Of a stretch of DNA of 64,000 nucleotides, positions 26,538-35,410 are shown in pieces. The stretch is from positions 66,744 through 130,743 of the forward strand of contig MKVE01000016.1 in assembly GCA_001898785.1 (NCBI GenBank), given 5' to 3'. This stretch comes from Chryseobacterium sp. 36-9 (GTDB taxonomy: Bacteria > Bacteroidota > Bacteroidia > Flavobacteriales > Weeksellaceae). How positions within the stretch are numbered: position 1 is the first letter of the stretch; each line of letters starts with the position of its first letter. The position numbers were made by a program, and so were the translations under genes. The notes beneath the pieces were generated by a model that was not told the origin of the DNA, made no database searches, and saw only the letters and a program-made list of their open reading frames with translations.

Positions 26538-27083
26538 ATGCTTTACACGATTATCAAGGCAATTCATATTATTTTTATGGTAAGTTACTTTGCCGGGATT
26601 TTCTATCTCGTGAGATTGTTTGTTTATTATAAGGACACTGATGAATTCGATGAAGTGAAACAGCAGATTCTCAGAAATCAATATACCTTTATGGCAGTCA
26701 GACTTTGGAATATCATCACTGTTCCCGCCGGAATCTTGATGTTATTAAGTGGACTCACTATGATTTTTCTTAATTCCGGATTACTGAAAACGCCTTGGTT
26801 TCATCTAAAACTGACATTTCTAGTTGGGCTCGGGATTTATCATTTCTGGTGCTGGAAACGCGTTAAGGAACTAAAAAACCTCAACGGAAACACGCTCTCA
26901 ATCACGAATATCAAGCTTAGGCAATTCAACGAGATTGCAACCCTTATTTTATTCGCTGTTGTTTTTACAGTAATTCTCAAATATTCCGTTATACAATATT
27001 GGTGGCAGTTATTACTCGGATTTTTCGGAATCATTATTATGATAACTTCGATTGTAAAACTGGTGAATAAAAATAAAGATTAA
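26538..27083 (+). CDS. hemJ: HemJ/CopD-like membrane protein (protoporphyrinogen oxidase candidate)
   Basis: This is a 181-residue protein with about five membrane helices. The first helix carries IKAIHIIFMVSYFAGIFYLV followed by RLFVYY, the arrangement seen in HemJ (UPF0093), where the His binds heme and the Arg is conserved. The segment LWNIITVPAGILMLLSGL and the second His in the H-L-K-L-T-F-L-V-G-L region are also typical. HemJ oxidises protoporphyrinogen IX to protoporphyrin IX. Proteins of this shape are often just annotated as CopD family, so the enzymatic role is likely but not certain. It is about 95 bp upstream of gldF. Confidence 0.78.
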   Translation: MLYTIIKAIHIIFMVSYFAGIFYLVRLFVYYKDTDEFDEVKQQILRNQYTFMAVRLWNIITVPAGILMLLSGLTMIFLNSGLLKTPWFHLKLTFLVGLGIYHFWCWKRVKELKNLNGNTLSITNIKLRQFNEIATLILFAVVFTVILKYSVIQYWWQLLLGFFGIIIMITSIVKLVNKNKD

Positions 27084-27178
27084 AGAACAAAGAATAAAGA
27101 TTAAAGATTAAAGACTTCAAAAGTCTCGGTATAACAATAAAACCTAACTCTAATACACTCAAACTCTCCAACCCAATT

Positions 27179-27907
27179 ATGATAGCAATATTCAAAAAAG
27201 AACTTTGGAATTTTTTCGGAAACTGGAGCGCGTGGATTATCATCGCTGCTTTCAGTATTATTTCCGCATTATTCCTGTTCTTCTTCGAGAACAATTTTAA
27301 TATTTTCGAGATTGGAAGTGCAACCTTGCAAAGTTTCTTTGTGCTTTCGCCTTGGCTTTTTATGTTCATCATTCCGGCAATCAGTATGAGAACTTTAGCT
27401 GAGGAAGAACAATCCGGAACCTTGTTTTGGCTGTTTTCTCAACCGGTGAAAATTACCGAAATCGTTGGCGGGAAATTCCTTTCCGTTTGGCTCGTTGGTG
27501 TTTTATGCCTGTTGCCATCATTGGTTTATTATTATACTATTTACGTTTTGGGTGTTCCGGAAGGTAATATCGACGGAAGTATGACTTTTGGAAGTTACAT
27601 CGGTTTGATTATTCTGATTGCTGCTTTTTCCGCAGTCGGGATTTTGGCTTCATCGTTGTCTTCCAATCAAATTATGGCTTACCTGCTGGGCGTTTTCCTT
27701 TGTTTCATTCTTTATTTCGGGATTGAGCAATTGGCTAGTTACAAATTAATGGGCGGTGCAGATTATATTTTGCAGAATATTGGATTTTATCAACATTTTC
27801 TTGCCTTCACAAGAGGTCAGGTAGATACAAGAGATGTTTGTTATTTTCTTTTCGTGATATTTTTGGGATTGGGATTAGCAAGCTGGTTTGTTTGGGAAAA
27901 GAAGTAG
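27179..27907 (+). CDS. gldF: Gliding-motility ABC transporter permease GldF
   Basis: This is a 242-residue ABC-2 type permease with six membrane helices. The N-terminal IFKKELWNFFGNWSAWIII and the segment MRTLAEEEQSGTLFWLFSQP are typical of GldF. It pairs with GldG encoded 167 bp downstream. The partner ATPase GldA is not in the window. In gliding Flavobacteriia GldAFG is needed for motility; many Chryseobacterium strains keep the genes but do not glide, so the role here is uncertain. Confidence 0.9.
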   Translation: MIAIFKKELWNFFGNWSAWIIIAAFSIISALFLFFFENNFNIFEIGSATLQSFFVLSPWLFMFIIPAISMRTLAEEEQSGTLFWLFSQPVKITEIVGGKFLSVWLVGVLCLLPSLVYYYTIYVLGVPEGNIDGSMTFGSYIGLIILIAAFSAVGILASSLSSNQIMAYLLGVFLCFILYFGIEQLASYKLMGGADYILQNIGFYQHFLAFTRGQVDTRDVCYFLFVIFLGLGLASWFVWEKK

Positions 27908-28074
27908 GATTTTAAACCTCAAGGTTTTAGGTTTAAAAAACTTATTTAAAGTGTATTGCAAAGTCGCAAAAAATAAATTAAAGCTTAAATCGTATTGAAG
28001 TCGCAAAATTTTCCATTATTGAAAAAAATTGGCGCCTTAAAGACACAATAATTTATAAAATTCATTATCATAAG

Positions 28075-29733
28075 ATGAATAAAAAAAATAAAATCACTTT
28101 GATTATCATAACTGTTCTCCTGATTATCGGGATGAGCGGACTTGTCTATAAACGTTTTGATTTGACGGCGGAAAAACGTTACACACTTTCTGATTCCACA
28201 ATCAAGGTTTTGGAAAATGTGAAGAAACCGATGACGATTGAGGTTTATCTTGAAGGCGATTTTCCAGCTTCTTTCAAGCAACTTTCGAATGAAACCAAAT
28301 TTATGCTGGACGAATTCCGAAAAATCAATCCGAAAATCGATTATAAATTCCGTGACCCGATTGCTGAGAAAATCCCGCAGGATACATTGAAAGGAATGGG
28401 AATGCAGCCTTCGATACTTCCAGATATGAAAGACGGAAAAATATCGGAAATAGTAATGTTTCCTTACGCCGCCATCAAATATAATGGTTACGGAACTTCT
28501 GTCCCATTGATTGTTCAGCAATCCGGAATTGATGCTGCAACGCAACTCAGCAAATCGATTGAAAACCTTGAATATAACTTCGCTTCCACTATCAAAGGAA
28601 TGATGGAAGAAACGGCGAAGAATATTGGTTTCTTGGTGAACCAGCAAGAATTGAGTCCGGATGAATTCCGTGGATTTTTGGATTTGGCAATGGAGAATTA
28701 CAACATTGGACCGGTGATTCCGGAAAACAAAACCGAATTGTCTTTAGCAGATGTTCCTAAACTAAAACAAATGGACGCTCTGGTTATTGCAAAACCAAGA
28801 AAAGCTTTTACTGATAATGAAAAAGTGATTCTCGACCAATACATTATGAATGGCGGAAAAACACTTTGGATGATTGATGCAGTCAATGCTGAAATGGACA
28901 CCCTTTTCCAAGCCAAGAAAATAATGGCTTACCCGATTGACCTTAATCTGACAGATTTTATGTTCAATTATGGACTGAGAATCAATCCGGCTTTGACCAA
29001 GGATATGAAAAAATCAGCGTTGGTAAGAATTGTTTCGGGTGAAGTTGCCGGTAATCCGCAGTATAGCAGTTTCCTTTGGCCTTATTTCCCTTTAGGAATC
29101 GCTGAAACCAAAAATCCGATTACGAAGAACATCAATCCTGTAAAATTCGAGTTTCCAACTTCGATTGATACGCTGGGAAGGCCAAATATCAAAACCAAAG
29201 TTCTTTTCGAATCCAGCGAAAGAACCACTAGCAAAACTGTTCCGAATTACGTCGCTCTTTCTGAAATTGTAAGAACAGACAGCATCGGCGAGATGGAACG
29301 TCCTACGCCACCGAAGATTTTTGCAGTGGCTTTGGAAGGGAAATTCAAATCTGCTTATGCGACAAGAAGTGAGAAGAATTCTTATCCTGGATTCAAAGCT
29401 CAAAGTCCTGAGAATAAAATGCTCGTGATTGCCGATGGTGATATTGCCAGAAATCAAATCTGGAAAGGACAACCACTTCCTTTGGGAGAAGATTTGCTGA
29501 CCAAAGAACATTACGGCAACGCACAATTTTTGAGAAATGCTTTGGATTACCTGTTAGACGACAGCAATATAATGGAACTAAGAGACAGAACAATTGAAGT
29601 GAGATTGCTCGACAGACAAAGAATTGATTCAGAAAAATCCGACTGGCAATGGTTCAATCTGCTTCTACCTTTGGGAATTTTAGGAGTTTTGGGAGCTGGA
29701 TTTTATTTCTTGAGAAAGAAGATGTTTTCTTAA
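28075..29733 (+). CDS. gldG: Gliding-motility ABC transporter substrate-binding protein GldG
   Basis: This is a 552-residue protein. It has an N-terminal membrane helix (about 8-26), a large extracytoplasmic GldG/ABC-type domain with FDLTAEKRYTLSDSTIKVLE at about 29-48, and a C-terminal membrane helix (about 527-548) with a short basic tail. It is the partner of GldF. The spacer upstream holds a fragment of the CACAAAG-type repeat. Length matches the family. Confident as GldG; its role in this organism is inferred. Confidence 0.9.
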   Translation: MNKKNKITLIIITVLLIIGMSGLVYKRFDLTAEKRYTLSDSTIKVLENVKKPMTIEVYLEGDFPASFKQLSNETKFMLDEFRKINPKIDYKFRDPIAEKIPQDTLKGMGMQPSILPDMKDGKISEIVMFPYAAIKYNGYGTSVPLIVQQSGIDAATQLSKSIENLEYNFASTIKGMMEETAKNIGFLVNQQELSPDEFRGFLDLAMENYNIGPVIPENKTELSLADVPKLKQMDALVIAKPRKAFTDNEKVILDQYIMNGGKTLWMIDAVNAEMDTLFQAKKIMAYPIDLNLTDFMFNYGLRINPALTKDMKKSALVRIVSGEVAGNPQYSSFLWPYFPLGIAETKNPITKNINPVKFEFPTSIDTLGRPNIKTKVLFESSERTTSKTVPNYVALSEIVRTDSIGEMERPTPPKIFAVALEGKFKSAYATRSEKNSYPGFKAQSPENKMLVIADGDIARNQIWKGQPLPLGEDLLTKEHYGNAQFLRNALDYLLDDSNIMELRDRTIEVRLLDRQRIDSEKSDWQWFNLLLPLGILGVLGAGFYFLRKKMFS

Positions 29734-29749
29734 TTAAATCTTTTTGAAC

Positions 29750-29900
29750 ACAAACTCCACTAAGATTTTTAATAAAAATAAATACAGGTTCACAAAGACG
29801 CTTCGCTCATAAAAGATTCTTTGCTAAGTGCTAACGGCTTTGCGAACTTAAAATAATCACAATAATTGTTATAAAACTTTGCGCGCTTTGCGTTCAAAAT
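29750..29900. repeat. CACAAAG-type dispersed repeat, family D
   Basis: AACACAAACTCCACTAAGAT, GGTTCACAAAGACGCTTCGC, GGCTTTGCGAACTTAA and TTTGCGCGCTTTGCGTTCA lie in the gldG-lnt spacer. Related text occurs at 35879-35985 and 57005-57090, and more weakly at 27955-28010. Confidence 0.6.
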
Positions 29901-29909
29901 CGACGAATT

Positions 29910-31559
29910 ATGAAAAACCTTTTACTAGCTTTAATTTCGGGTGTTTTGTTAGCCATTTCGTGGCCGACTTACGGTATTCCGTTTTTTATATTTTTTGCCT
30001 GGGTTCCGCTTCTGATGATGGAACATAACATTACGAAGTTCAGCAATATCAAAAAGAAAAGCTTGGCTGTTTTTTGTTTTTCATACCTTACATTTTTGAT
30101 TTGGAACTTTGTTACTACTGGCTGGCTTTACAATTCGCAATTACCTGACGGAAGCAAATCTCTGTTGGCAGTTCTGTTTCCGGTTTTGACCAATTCATTT
30201 TTTATGGCGTTGGTTTTTGTGTTTTATCATATTTATAAAAAAAGTCAGGGAACCTATTTCGGATTGGTCTTTTTTGTAGCGATTTGGATGGCTTTTGAGA
30301 AGCTTCATCTCGTTTGGGAATTTACCTGGCCTTGGCTCAATCTCGGAAATGTCTTTGCAGAATATCATCAGTTTGTTCAGTGGTATGATACTTTGGGTGC
30401 AACAGGTGGAAGTTTCTGGATTCTGATTTGTAATGTTTTGGTATTTTATACGATAAGAATTTGGGAAGCTGGAAGAATCAGAAAATCTTTGATTAAAAAT
30501 GTTTTGATGACAGCAGGTTTTATCATTCTTCCAATGATCATTTCTTTGGTTAAGTATTATAATTATTCAGTAAAACCAATCGGAACAATTAATGTTACAA
30601 TGCTTCAGCCAGCGTTGGATCCATATACCGAAAAATATCAGAAAGACAGTTTGACGATTGAAAGTGATTTGCTGAAATTGGCTACAGAAAATTCGGTTTT
30701 ACAAAGCGATAAAAAATCAAAAATCGATTTATATCTTGCACCGGAAACTTCACTCCCGGGAATTGGAGGTTTCAGCGAAAGAGGTTTTAATAATAGTCTG
30801 TTGATTAATAATATCAAAGGATTCCTTTCCCAACATCCGAAATCTGTTTTCTCCGGCGGAATTTCCAGCTATTATATTTATAAAGAAGACGAAGAAAAAC
30901 CGTCAACAGCAAGTTATCTTGACAGACAAGGCATTTGGTTGGATGAGTATAATTCTGCAATTCAAATTATCCCGAATCAGCAAACCGAAGTTTACCATAA
31001 AGCAATGCTCGTTCCCGGCGTTGAGATTTTTCCTTACATCAAAGTTTTTAAGCCAATTTTAGGCGATGCAATGTTGGATTTAGGCGGAACAACGCGTTCT
31101 CTTGGAATTTCTAAAGAAAGAAAAGTCTTTGCCAATCCTTACAACAAATCTGTAATTGCGCCAATCATTTGCTACGAAAGTATTTATGGAGAATTCGTAA
31201 CCGGTTATGTCAAAAAGGGAGCAAATCTTCTAACAATTGTAACTAATGATTCCTGGTGGGGTTATTCGCAAGGTCATAAGCAATTGCTGGTTTATGCAAA
31301 GCTTCGGGCGATAGAAACCAGACGCGAAATTGCAAGAGCAGCGAATAGTGGAACCAGTGCGCACATCAATTCCCGAGGCGATATTGTGGATGAATTACCT
31401 TACGGTGCAAAAGGCGCATTAACCGCAAAAGTCAATCTGATTGACAAAGAAACATTCTATACCAAAAGCGGCGATTTTCTTTCCAGAATTTGTCTTTTTG
31501 TGATTGGAGCTTTGTTACTTTTTATTCCGGGGAGAAAGTATTTGACGAGGAAGAAATAA
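29910..31559 (+). CDS. lnt: Apolipoprotein N-acyltransferase
   Basis: This 549-residue enzyme adds the third acyl chain to lipoproteins at the inner membrane. The N-terminal half (about 1-215) has six membrane helices. The C-terminal half is a nitrilase-fold domain with the Glu-Lys-Cys triad: PETSLPG (Glu), YHKAMLVPGVEIFP (Lys) and PIICYESIYG (Cys). A final helix (about 525-543) closes it. Length is normal. It converges with a DinB gene across an imperfect palindrome. Confidence 0.92.
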   Translation: MKNLLLALISGVLLAISWPTYGIPFFIFFAWVPLLMMEHNITKFSNIKKKSLAVFCFSYLTFLIWNFVTTGWLYNSQLPDGSKSLLAVLFPVLTNSFFMALVFVFYHIYKKSQGTYFGLVFFVAIWMAFEKLHLVWEFTWPWLNLGNVFAEYHQFVQWYDTLGATGGSFWILICNVLVFYTIRIWEAGRIRKSLIKNVLMTAGFIILPMIISLVKYYNYSVKPIGTINVTMLQPALDPYTEKYQKDSLTIESDLLKLATENSVLQSDKKSKIDLYLAPETSLPGIGGFSERGFNNSLLINNIKGFLSQHPKSVFSGGISSYYIYKEDEEKPSTASYLDRQGIWLDEYNSAIQIIPNQQTEVYHKAMLVPGVEIFPYIKVFKPILGDAMLDLGGTTRSLGISKERKVFANPYNKSVIAPIICYESIYGEFVTGYVKKGANLLTIVTNDSWWGYSQGHKQLLVYAKLRAIETRREIARAANSGTSAHINSRGDIVDELPYGAKGALTAKVNLIDKETFYTKSGDFLSRICLFVIGALLLFIPGRKYLTRKK

Positions 31560-31625
31560 GTTTGAGTGTTTGAGTGTGAGAGTTACTTTTAAACCCTAAC
31601 GCCCTAAAACTCTCTGACTCTTAAA
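31560..31625. repeat. Imperfect palindrome between convergent genes
   Basis: TTTGAGTGTTTGAGTGTGAG and CTCTCTGACTCTTAAACTCA are imperfect inverted arms around AACCCTAACGCCCTAAAA. It may act as a terminator for lnt and the DinB gene. A related ACTCAAACTCTCCAACCC occurs at 27158-27177. Confidence 0.5.
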
Positions 31626-31626
31626 C

Positions 31627-32130
31627 TCAAAGATTCGGCAAATACCTTTCTTTAATAATATTCAAATGATGAATGTTGTGACCAACGGTTAGTTTTCCTA
31701 TTGTCTCTACTTTGATATTGTTTCCATTCACAATGCCAATTAACTGAAGCGCATCTTCCGGAAGATTTTTAAAGAATTTGACTGACAGTTTTCTGGTTAA
31801 TTTGAATTCTTTAATCAGGCTTTTCAAAGTCCGGCTGTCTGCATAAGAATTATCAGCCCAAGCTTCTTCATCAAATCCCGAAACCAAAGACTGGTCTTTT
31901 CTGGAAAATCTTAAAGCCCGGTAAGCAAAGACTTTTTCTGTATCGATGAGATGTTGTAAAAGCGTCTTCAAACTCCATTTTCCTTCTGCATAAGCAAAGT
32001 TGCTTTGTTCTTCGGAAAGCGACTCATAGATTTGTAAGGTTTCATCAGAAGCCATTTTCATTTCTTCAATCCAATGTTCCGAAGGAACTAAATCTAAATA
32101 CCGTTGTATATATTTTTCGAATTCTGTCAT
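31627..32130 (-). CDS. DinB family protein
   Basis: This is a 167-residue four-helix DinB/YfiT-like protein. WSLKTLLQHLIDTEKVFAYR places one metal-binding His after the first long helix. GKLTVGHNIHHLNIIKERY near the C-terminus supplies the other His residues of the usual three-His site. Family members include thiol transferases and many of unknown function. It is the last gene of a minus-strand cluster also containing GNAT, barstar and barnase genes, with repeat-filled spacers. Confidence 0.85.
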   Translation of the reverse strand: MTEFEKYIQRYLDLVPSEHWIEEMKMASDETLQIYESLSEEQSNFAYAEGKWSLKTLLQHLIDTEKVFAYRALRFSRKDQSLVSGFDEEAWADNSYADSRTLKSLIKEFKLTRKLSVKFFKNLPEDALQLIGIVNGNNIKVETIGKLTVGHNIHHLNIIKERYLPNL

Positions 32131-32230
32131 AGTTTAGTTGTTGGTTTTTGGTTGATTGTTGATAGGTCTATCAGATTGGGAAACGTTGTCAGGCTGAGGC
32201 TCTCGAAGCCTTTCAATATTAATAGAATTA
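32130..32230. repeat. Stacked family E and family C repeats
   Basis: AGTTTAGTTGTTGGTTTTTGG, then TTGATTGTTGATAGG (family E), followed by GTTGTCAGGCTGAGGCTCTC and GAAGCC (family C half). The same pair in the same order occurs at 32985-33046. Confidence 0.65.
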
Positions 32231-32252
32231 ATAATCATTTATTATTCATCTT

Positions 32253-32705
32253 TTATGACTCCACTTCCCACTCATAAAAATTCACGTCATCATATTTTTT
32301 GAAACCTGCACTTGGATATAATTGATTTCCAATCCTATTTTCTTTCCCTGTCTCCAGATACATTCCGCAAGAGTTTGATGTTCTGCAAAGTTCTTTCGCC
32401 CTTTCTATCAAAGCTTTTGAAAAACCTTTTCCACGGGAATTCGAATTAACATACAGGTCGTTTAATAGCCAGTAACGTTTCATTCTTGTTGATGAAAAAA
32501 GCGGATACAATTGCGTGAATCCCACCAATTTTCCTTCATCTTCAGCTACGAAAATCTCTGAATCTTTTTTCTCCAGTCTTTCAGATAAAAATTGTTGAGC
32601 GCCTAAAAAATCAGATGTTTTGTGGTAGAACATTCTATATTCATCAAACAATTGTGAAAGCTGAACCAAATCGTCCTGAGTCGCTTTTCTGATATTATTC
32701 TTCAT
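32253..32705 (-). CDS. GNAT family N-acetyltransferase
   Basis: This is a 150-residue protein. I start it at 32705, where MKNNIRKATQDDLVQLSQLF begins the GNAT fold; earlier in-frame codons run through the barstar gene and give unrelated sequence. The acetyl-CoA-binding segment LYVNSNSRGKGFSKALIERA carries the Q/RxxGxG-type motif A. The ATG lies 11 bp inside the end of the barstar gene, so the two are translationally coupled. The substrate is unknown. Confidence 0.87.
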   Translation of the reverse strand: MKNNIRKATQDDLVQLSQLFDEYRMFYHKTSDFLGAQQFLSERLEKKDSEIFVAEDEGKLVGFTQLYPLFSSTRMKRYWLLNDLYVNSNSRGKGFSKALIERAKELCRTSNSCGMYLETGKENRIGNQLYPSAGFKKYDDVNFYEWEVES

Positions 32706-32982
32706 CTTCGTATTGCTCCAGATAATAAGTAAATGTAAACCCTTCAACCTCATCTTCTGCATCCTCCAAAGTCGTGAGCAAGTCTTCAAATAATTCCAAT
32801 TGGTCAACGCTCATATTCACAAATTCGAGATGAAGCGGCATTTCCAGTTCTCCCGAAATCACATCAAACAATGCGTCCAGATTGTCACCAAAATATTCCG
32901 GCAATTTCAATTTTGATTTCAGTTGTTCGTAAAAGTCTTCATAATCGCCAATGTCGACGAAATCTATATATATTTCTTTCAT
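32695..32982 (-). CDS. Barstar-like ribonuclease inhibitor
   Basis: This is a 95-residue acidic protein. YEDFYEQLKSKLKLPEYFG then DNLDALFDVISG matches the barstar pattern, in which an Asp-rich helix plugs the barnase active site. Many Asp and Glu residues and a C-terminal EQYEDEE are consistent. The barnase-like gene lies 70 bp upstream on the same strand, and the GNAT gene overlaps its 3' end by 11 bp. It presumably protects the cell from the neighbouring RNase. Confidence 0.9.
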   Translation of the reverse strand: MKEIYIDFVDIGDYEDFYEQLKSKLKLPEYFGDNLDALFDVISGELEMPLHLEFVNMSVDQLELFEDLLTTLEDAEDEVEGFTFTYYLEQYEDEE

Positions 32983-32984
32983 TC

Positions 32985-33046
32985 TAAGTTGATAGTTGTT
33001 GGTTGATAGTTGATGATTGTCAGGCTGAGACTCTCGAAGCCTTCCC
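32985..33046. repeat. Family E and family C repeats between barnase and barstar genes
   Basis: AGTTGATAGTTGTTGGTTGA then TAGTTGATGA, followed by TTGTCAGGCTGAGACTCTCG and AAGCC. It is a near duplicate of the stack at 32130-32230. Confidence 0.65.
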
Positions 33047-33051
33047 TATTT

Positions 33052-33591
33052 TTATTGTTTCTCAAACGATTGATAATGATTTTTCGTGAGCCAAACATCG
33101 CCATTTTTAGTAAAGACAATTCGGTCTGCTCCGCGGTTTCCGCAATCGTAATTAACGTCTGCTTCGTAGTATTGTTCACCTTTCGGCAATTGTTTTTCAC
33201 GATTACTGAATTGATCGCCTCCAATTGCCTTTCCCGGTAAAACGTCACAAAGATTTCCTTTGGACGGATTCCAGCCTTGGCTTTTTGCTTCAGATTTTGT
33301 GATGTAAAAATCGGGTAATTTGTGATTGGATTTTACGTAAGCAATCACTTTGTCATCGTCTGTTAATTCTTCTATCGAATTATCGTTGGACTGATTTTGA
33401 TATTTTTTTTCAGGTTTTTTAGGCGAATCAGAATCTTCTTTTCCTGATTCATTATAATTATCTATATGCGTAGTTTCCTGAGCATATTGATTCCTCTTCT
33501 CAATTTTATAATTTGAAATCAGATACATTGTCAATATTCCGGCAAATGCTCCGATGAGAAAGAAAAACAGGGTTTTCAGTTTTGGATTCAT
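33052..33591 (-). CDS. Membrane-anchored barnase-family ribonuclease
   Basis: This is a 179-residue protein. A single N-terminal membrane helix (about 7-26) is followed by a charged, probably flexible linker (about 30-80). A barnase/guanyl-RNase domain covers about 80-179, with LPDFYITKSEAKSQGW, PGKAIGGDQFSNREKQLP and the active-site residues E143, R153, R157 and H172 all present. Two cysteines (C115, C150), absent from barnase itself, could form a disulfide. The topology suggests an RNase domain held outside the cytoplasm or a releasable form. Barstar is encoded just downstream. Confidence 0.9.
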   Translation of the reverse strand: MNPKLKTLFFFLIGAFAGILTMYLISNYKIEKRNQYAQETTHIDNYNESGKEDSDSPKKPEKKYQNQSNDNSIEELTDDDKVIAYVKSNHKLPDFYITKSEAKSQGWNPSKGNLCDVLPGKAIGGDQFSNREKQLPKGEQYYEADVNYDCGNRGADRIVFTKNGDVWLTKNHYQSFEKQ

Positions 33592-33664
33592 TGTGAAAAA
33601 TTTCTATGCTAAAATAATGAAAACCTCGATTCTTAAAGAAGAAAAAACAAATTTTAAAAAAAAA

Positions 33665-33693
33665 TTGTGCTTAACCTAATTTTTCTATATTTG
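33665..33693 (+). promoter_or_regulatory. Predicted promoter of acyl-CoA dehydrogenase gene
   Basis: TTG at 33665-33667, an 18-nt spacer, then TATATTTG at 33686-33693. This matches the Flavobacterium-type TTG / TAnnTTTG promoter. The ATG is 17 bp downstream. Confidence 0.7.
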
Positions 33694-33710
33694 GGCACAA
33701 AGATAAAAAT

Positions 33711-34850
33711 ATGGAAACCCAAACTATGGACAACTTAAAAATGATAGCTGAAACGGCCAAAGATTTCGCTGAAAAAAATATTCGCCCCAACATTATGGAT
33801 TGGGACGAGAGCCAGACTTTTCCTGTAGAATTGTTTCATCAATTGGGAGAATTGGGCTTCATGGGAATTGTAATTCCCGAAGAATATGGCGGTTCTGGTC
33901 TTGGTTATCAGGAATATGTGACCATTTTGGACGAGATTTCCCAGGTTGATCCTTCTATCGGATTATCCGTTGCAGCGCACAATTCACTTTGCACCAATCA
34001 CATTTATGAATTCGGGAATGAAGAGCAGAGAAAAAAATGGCTTCCTAAACTAGCTTCTGGAAAAGTAATCGGTGCTTGGGGATTGACAGAACACAACACA
34101 GGTTCAGACTCTGGTGGAATGTCCACCACAGCTGTAAAAGACGGAGATGATTGGATTATCAACGGTGCAAAAAACTTTATCACACACGCTATTTCCGGAG
34201 ACATTGCAGTTGTAATGACAAGAACTGGAGAAAAAGGAGCAAAAAATAATTCCACCGCTTTTGTTTTGGAAAAAGGAATGGCTGGTTTTACTTCCGGGAA
34301 AAAAGAAAACAAACTAGGAATGCGTGCTTCCGAAACTGCTGAATTGATTTTCGATAATGTTCGCGTTCCGGACTCTCATAGATTGGGGGAAGTTGGAAGT
34401 GGTTTTAAACAGGCAATGAAGATTTTGGATGGCGGTCGTATTTCTATCGCAGCTTTGAGTTTGGGAATTGCGAGAGGCGCATACAAAGCAGCTCTTAAAT
34501 ACGCTCAGGAAAGACATCAGTTCGGAAAATCGATTTCAAGTTTTCAGGCGGTTAACTTTATGTTAGCTGATATGGCAACAGAAATTGATGCTTCAGAATT
34601 ACTAATCAGAAGAGCATCTGACCTGAAAAACGCCAAACAAAAAATGACACGCGAAGGCGCAATGGCAAAATTGTATGCTTCTGAAGCTTGCGTTAGGATT
34701 TCTAATAATGCGGTTCAAATCTTCGGTGGTTATGGTTACACGAAAGATTTCCCGGTTGAGAAATTCTACAGAGATTCTAAATTGTGTACCATTGGCGAAG
34801 GAACTTCTGAAATCCAAAGATTGGTGATTGGAAGAGATATTTGTGATTAG
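33711..34850 (+). CDS. Acyl-CoA dehydrogenase
   Basis: This is a 379-residue FAD enzyme of beta-oxidation. GAWGLTEHNTGSDSGGMST is the first family signature, ITHAISGDIAVVM is the beta-domain region, and QIFGGYGYTKDFPVEKFYRD with GTSEIQRLVIGR near the end is the second signature. The catalytic base would be a Glu in the C-terminal helix region. It is full length. It has a good promoter directly upstream and its own terminator at 34881. Confidence 0.94.
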   Translation: METQTMDNLKMIAETAKDFAEKNIRPNIMDWDESQTFPVELFHQLGELGFMGIVIPEEYGGSGLGYQEYVTILDEISQVDPSIGLSVAAHNSLCTNHIYEFGNEEQRKKWLPKLASGKVIGAWGLTEHNTGSDSGGMSTTAVKDGDDWIINGAKNFITHAISGDIAVVMTRTGEKGAKNNSTAFVLEKGMAGFTSGKKENKLGMRASETAELIFDNVRVPDSHRLGEVGSGFKQAMKILDGGRISIAALSLGIARGAYKAALKYAQERHQFGKSISSFQAVNFMLADMATEIDASELLIRRASDLKNAKQKMTREGAMAKLYASEACVRISNNAVQIFGGYGYTKDFPVEKFYRDSKLCTIGEGTSEIQRLVIGRDICD

Positions 34851-34880
34851 AATTTTAAATAATTAGCAATTATAAGAATT

Positions 34881-34919
34881 AAACCCTTTCAGAATTTATA
34901 ACTTTGAAAGGGTTTTTAA
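34881..34919 (+). terminator. Intrinsic terminator
   Basis: AAACCCTTTC / GAAAGGGTTT with a T run, 30 bp after the acyl-CoA dehydrogenase stop. Confidence 0.8.
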
Positions 34920-34930
34920 ATTTAAACATA

Positions 34931-35323
34931 ATGAATCAGGACATCATTTCATACAATCAAAATCTTGAAATAGAAGACCAAAAGATTGTCGATATTCTTT
35001 CCGAAGAAATCTGCAAACATCTTTCAGAAGCAGAGAATAAAATCTGGCACGCTCATCCTGTTTGGTTTCTCGATGGAAATCCAATTGTTGGTTACAGCAA
35101 ACAAAAGAAAGGAATTCGATTGATGTTTTGGAGTGGAAAAGATTTTGATGAAGAAAAGCTCAGTGTAGAAGGCAAAAAATTTCAGGATGCTTCTATTTTT
35201 TATAATGATTGGAATGAAATTAATAAAGAACATTTAAAGCGCTGGTTGGAAAAATCCGGAAAAATACAATGGGATTATAAAAATATTGTAAAACGAAAAG
35301 GTGTGTTGGAACGATTGAAGTAA
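34931..35323 (+). CDS. DUF1801 domain protein
   Basis: This is a 130-residue cytoplasmic protein from the ATG at 34931; an in-frame TTG at 34904 lies inside the preceding terminator and is unlikely. ENKIWHAHPVWFLDGNPIVG and GIRLMFWSGKDFDE match the DUF1801/YdhG-like fold, small alpha/beta proteins of unknown function. It is followed by a hairpin terminator. Confidence 0.82.
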   Translation: MNQDIISYNQNLEIEDQKIVDILSEEICKHLSEAENKIWHAHPVWFLDGNPIVGYSKQKKGIRLMFWSGKDFDEEKLSVEGKKFQDASIFYNDWNEINKEHLKRWLEKSGKIQWDYKNIVKRKGVLERLK

Positions 35324-35359
35324 TAAACATCAACTCAAAAACATTTTAATTTTATTAAA

Positions 35360-35388
35360 TGCTGTCTCCTTGGACGGCATTTTTTATA
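35360..35388 (+). terminator. Intrinsic terminator
   Basis: ATGCTGTCT / GGACGGCAT pair over nine positions with G-T wobbles, followed by TTTTTTAT. Confidence 0.65.
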
Positions 35389-35410
35389 TTTGTTAAAATT
35401 TTAGAAAATA

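Noticed and set aside
32979-33248. 89-residue frame antisense and offset to the barnase gene
   Set aside because: It overlaps the catalytic end of barnase in another frame and includes the repeat stack. No family is seen.
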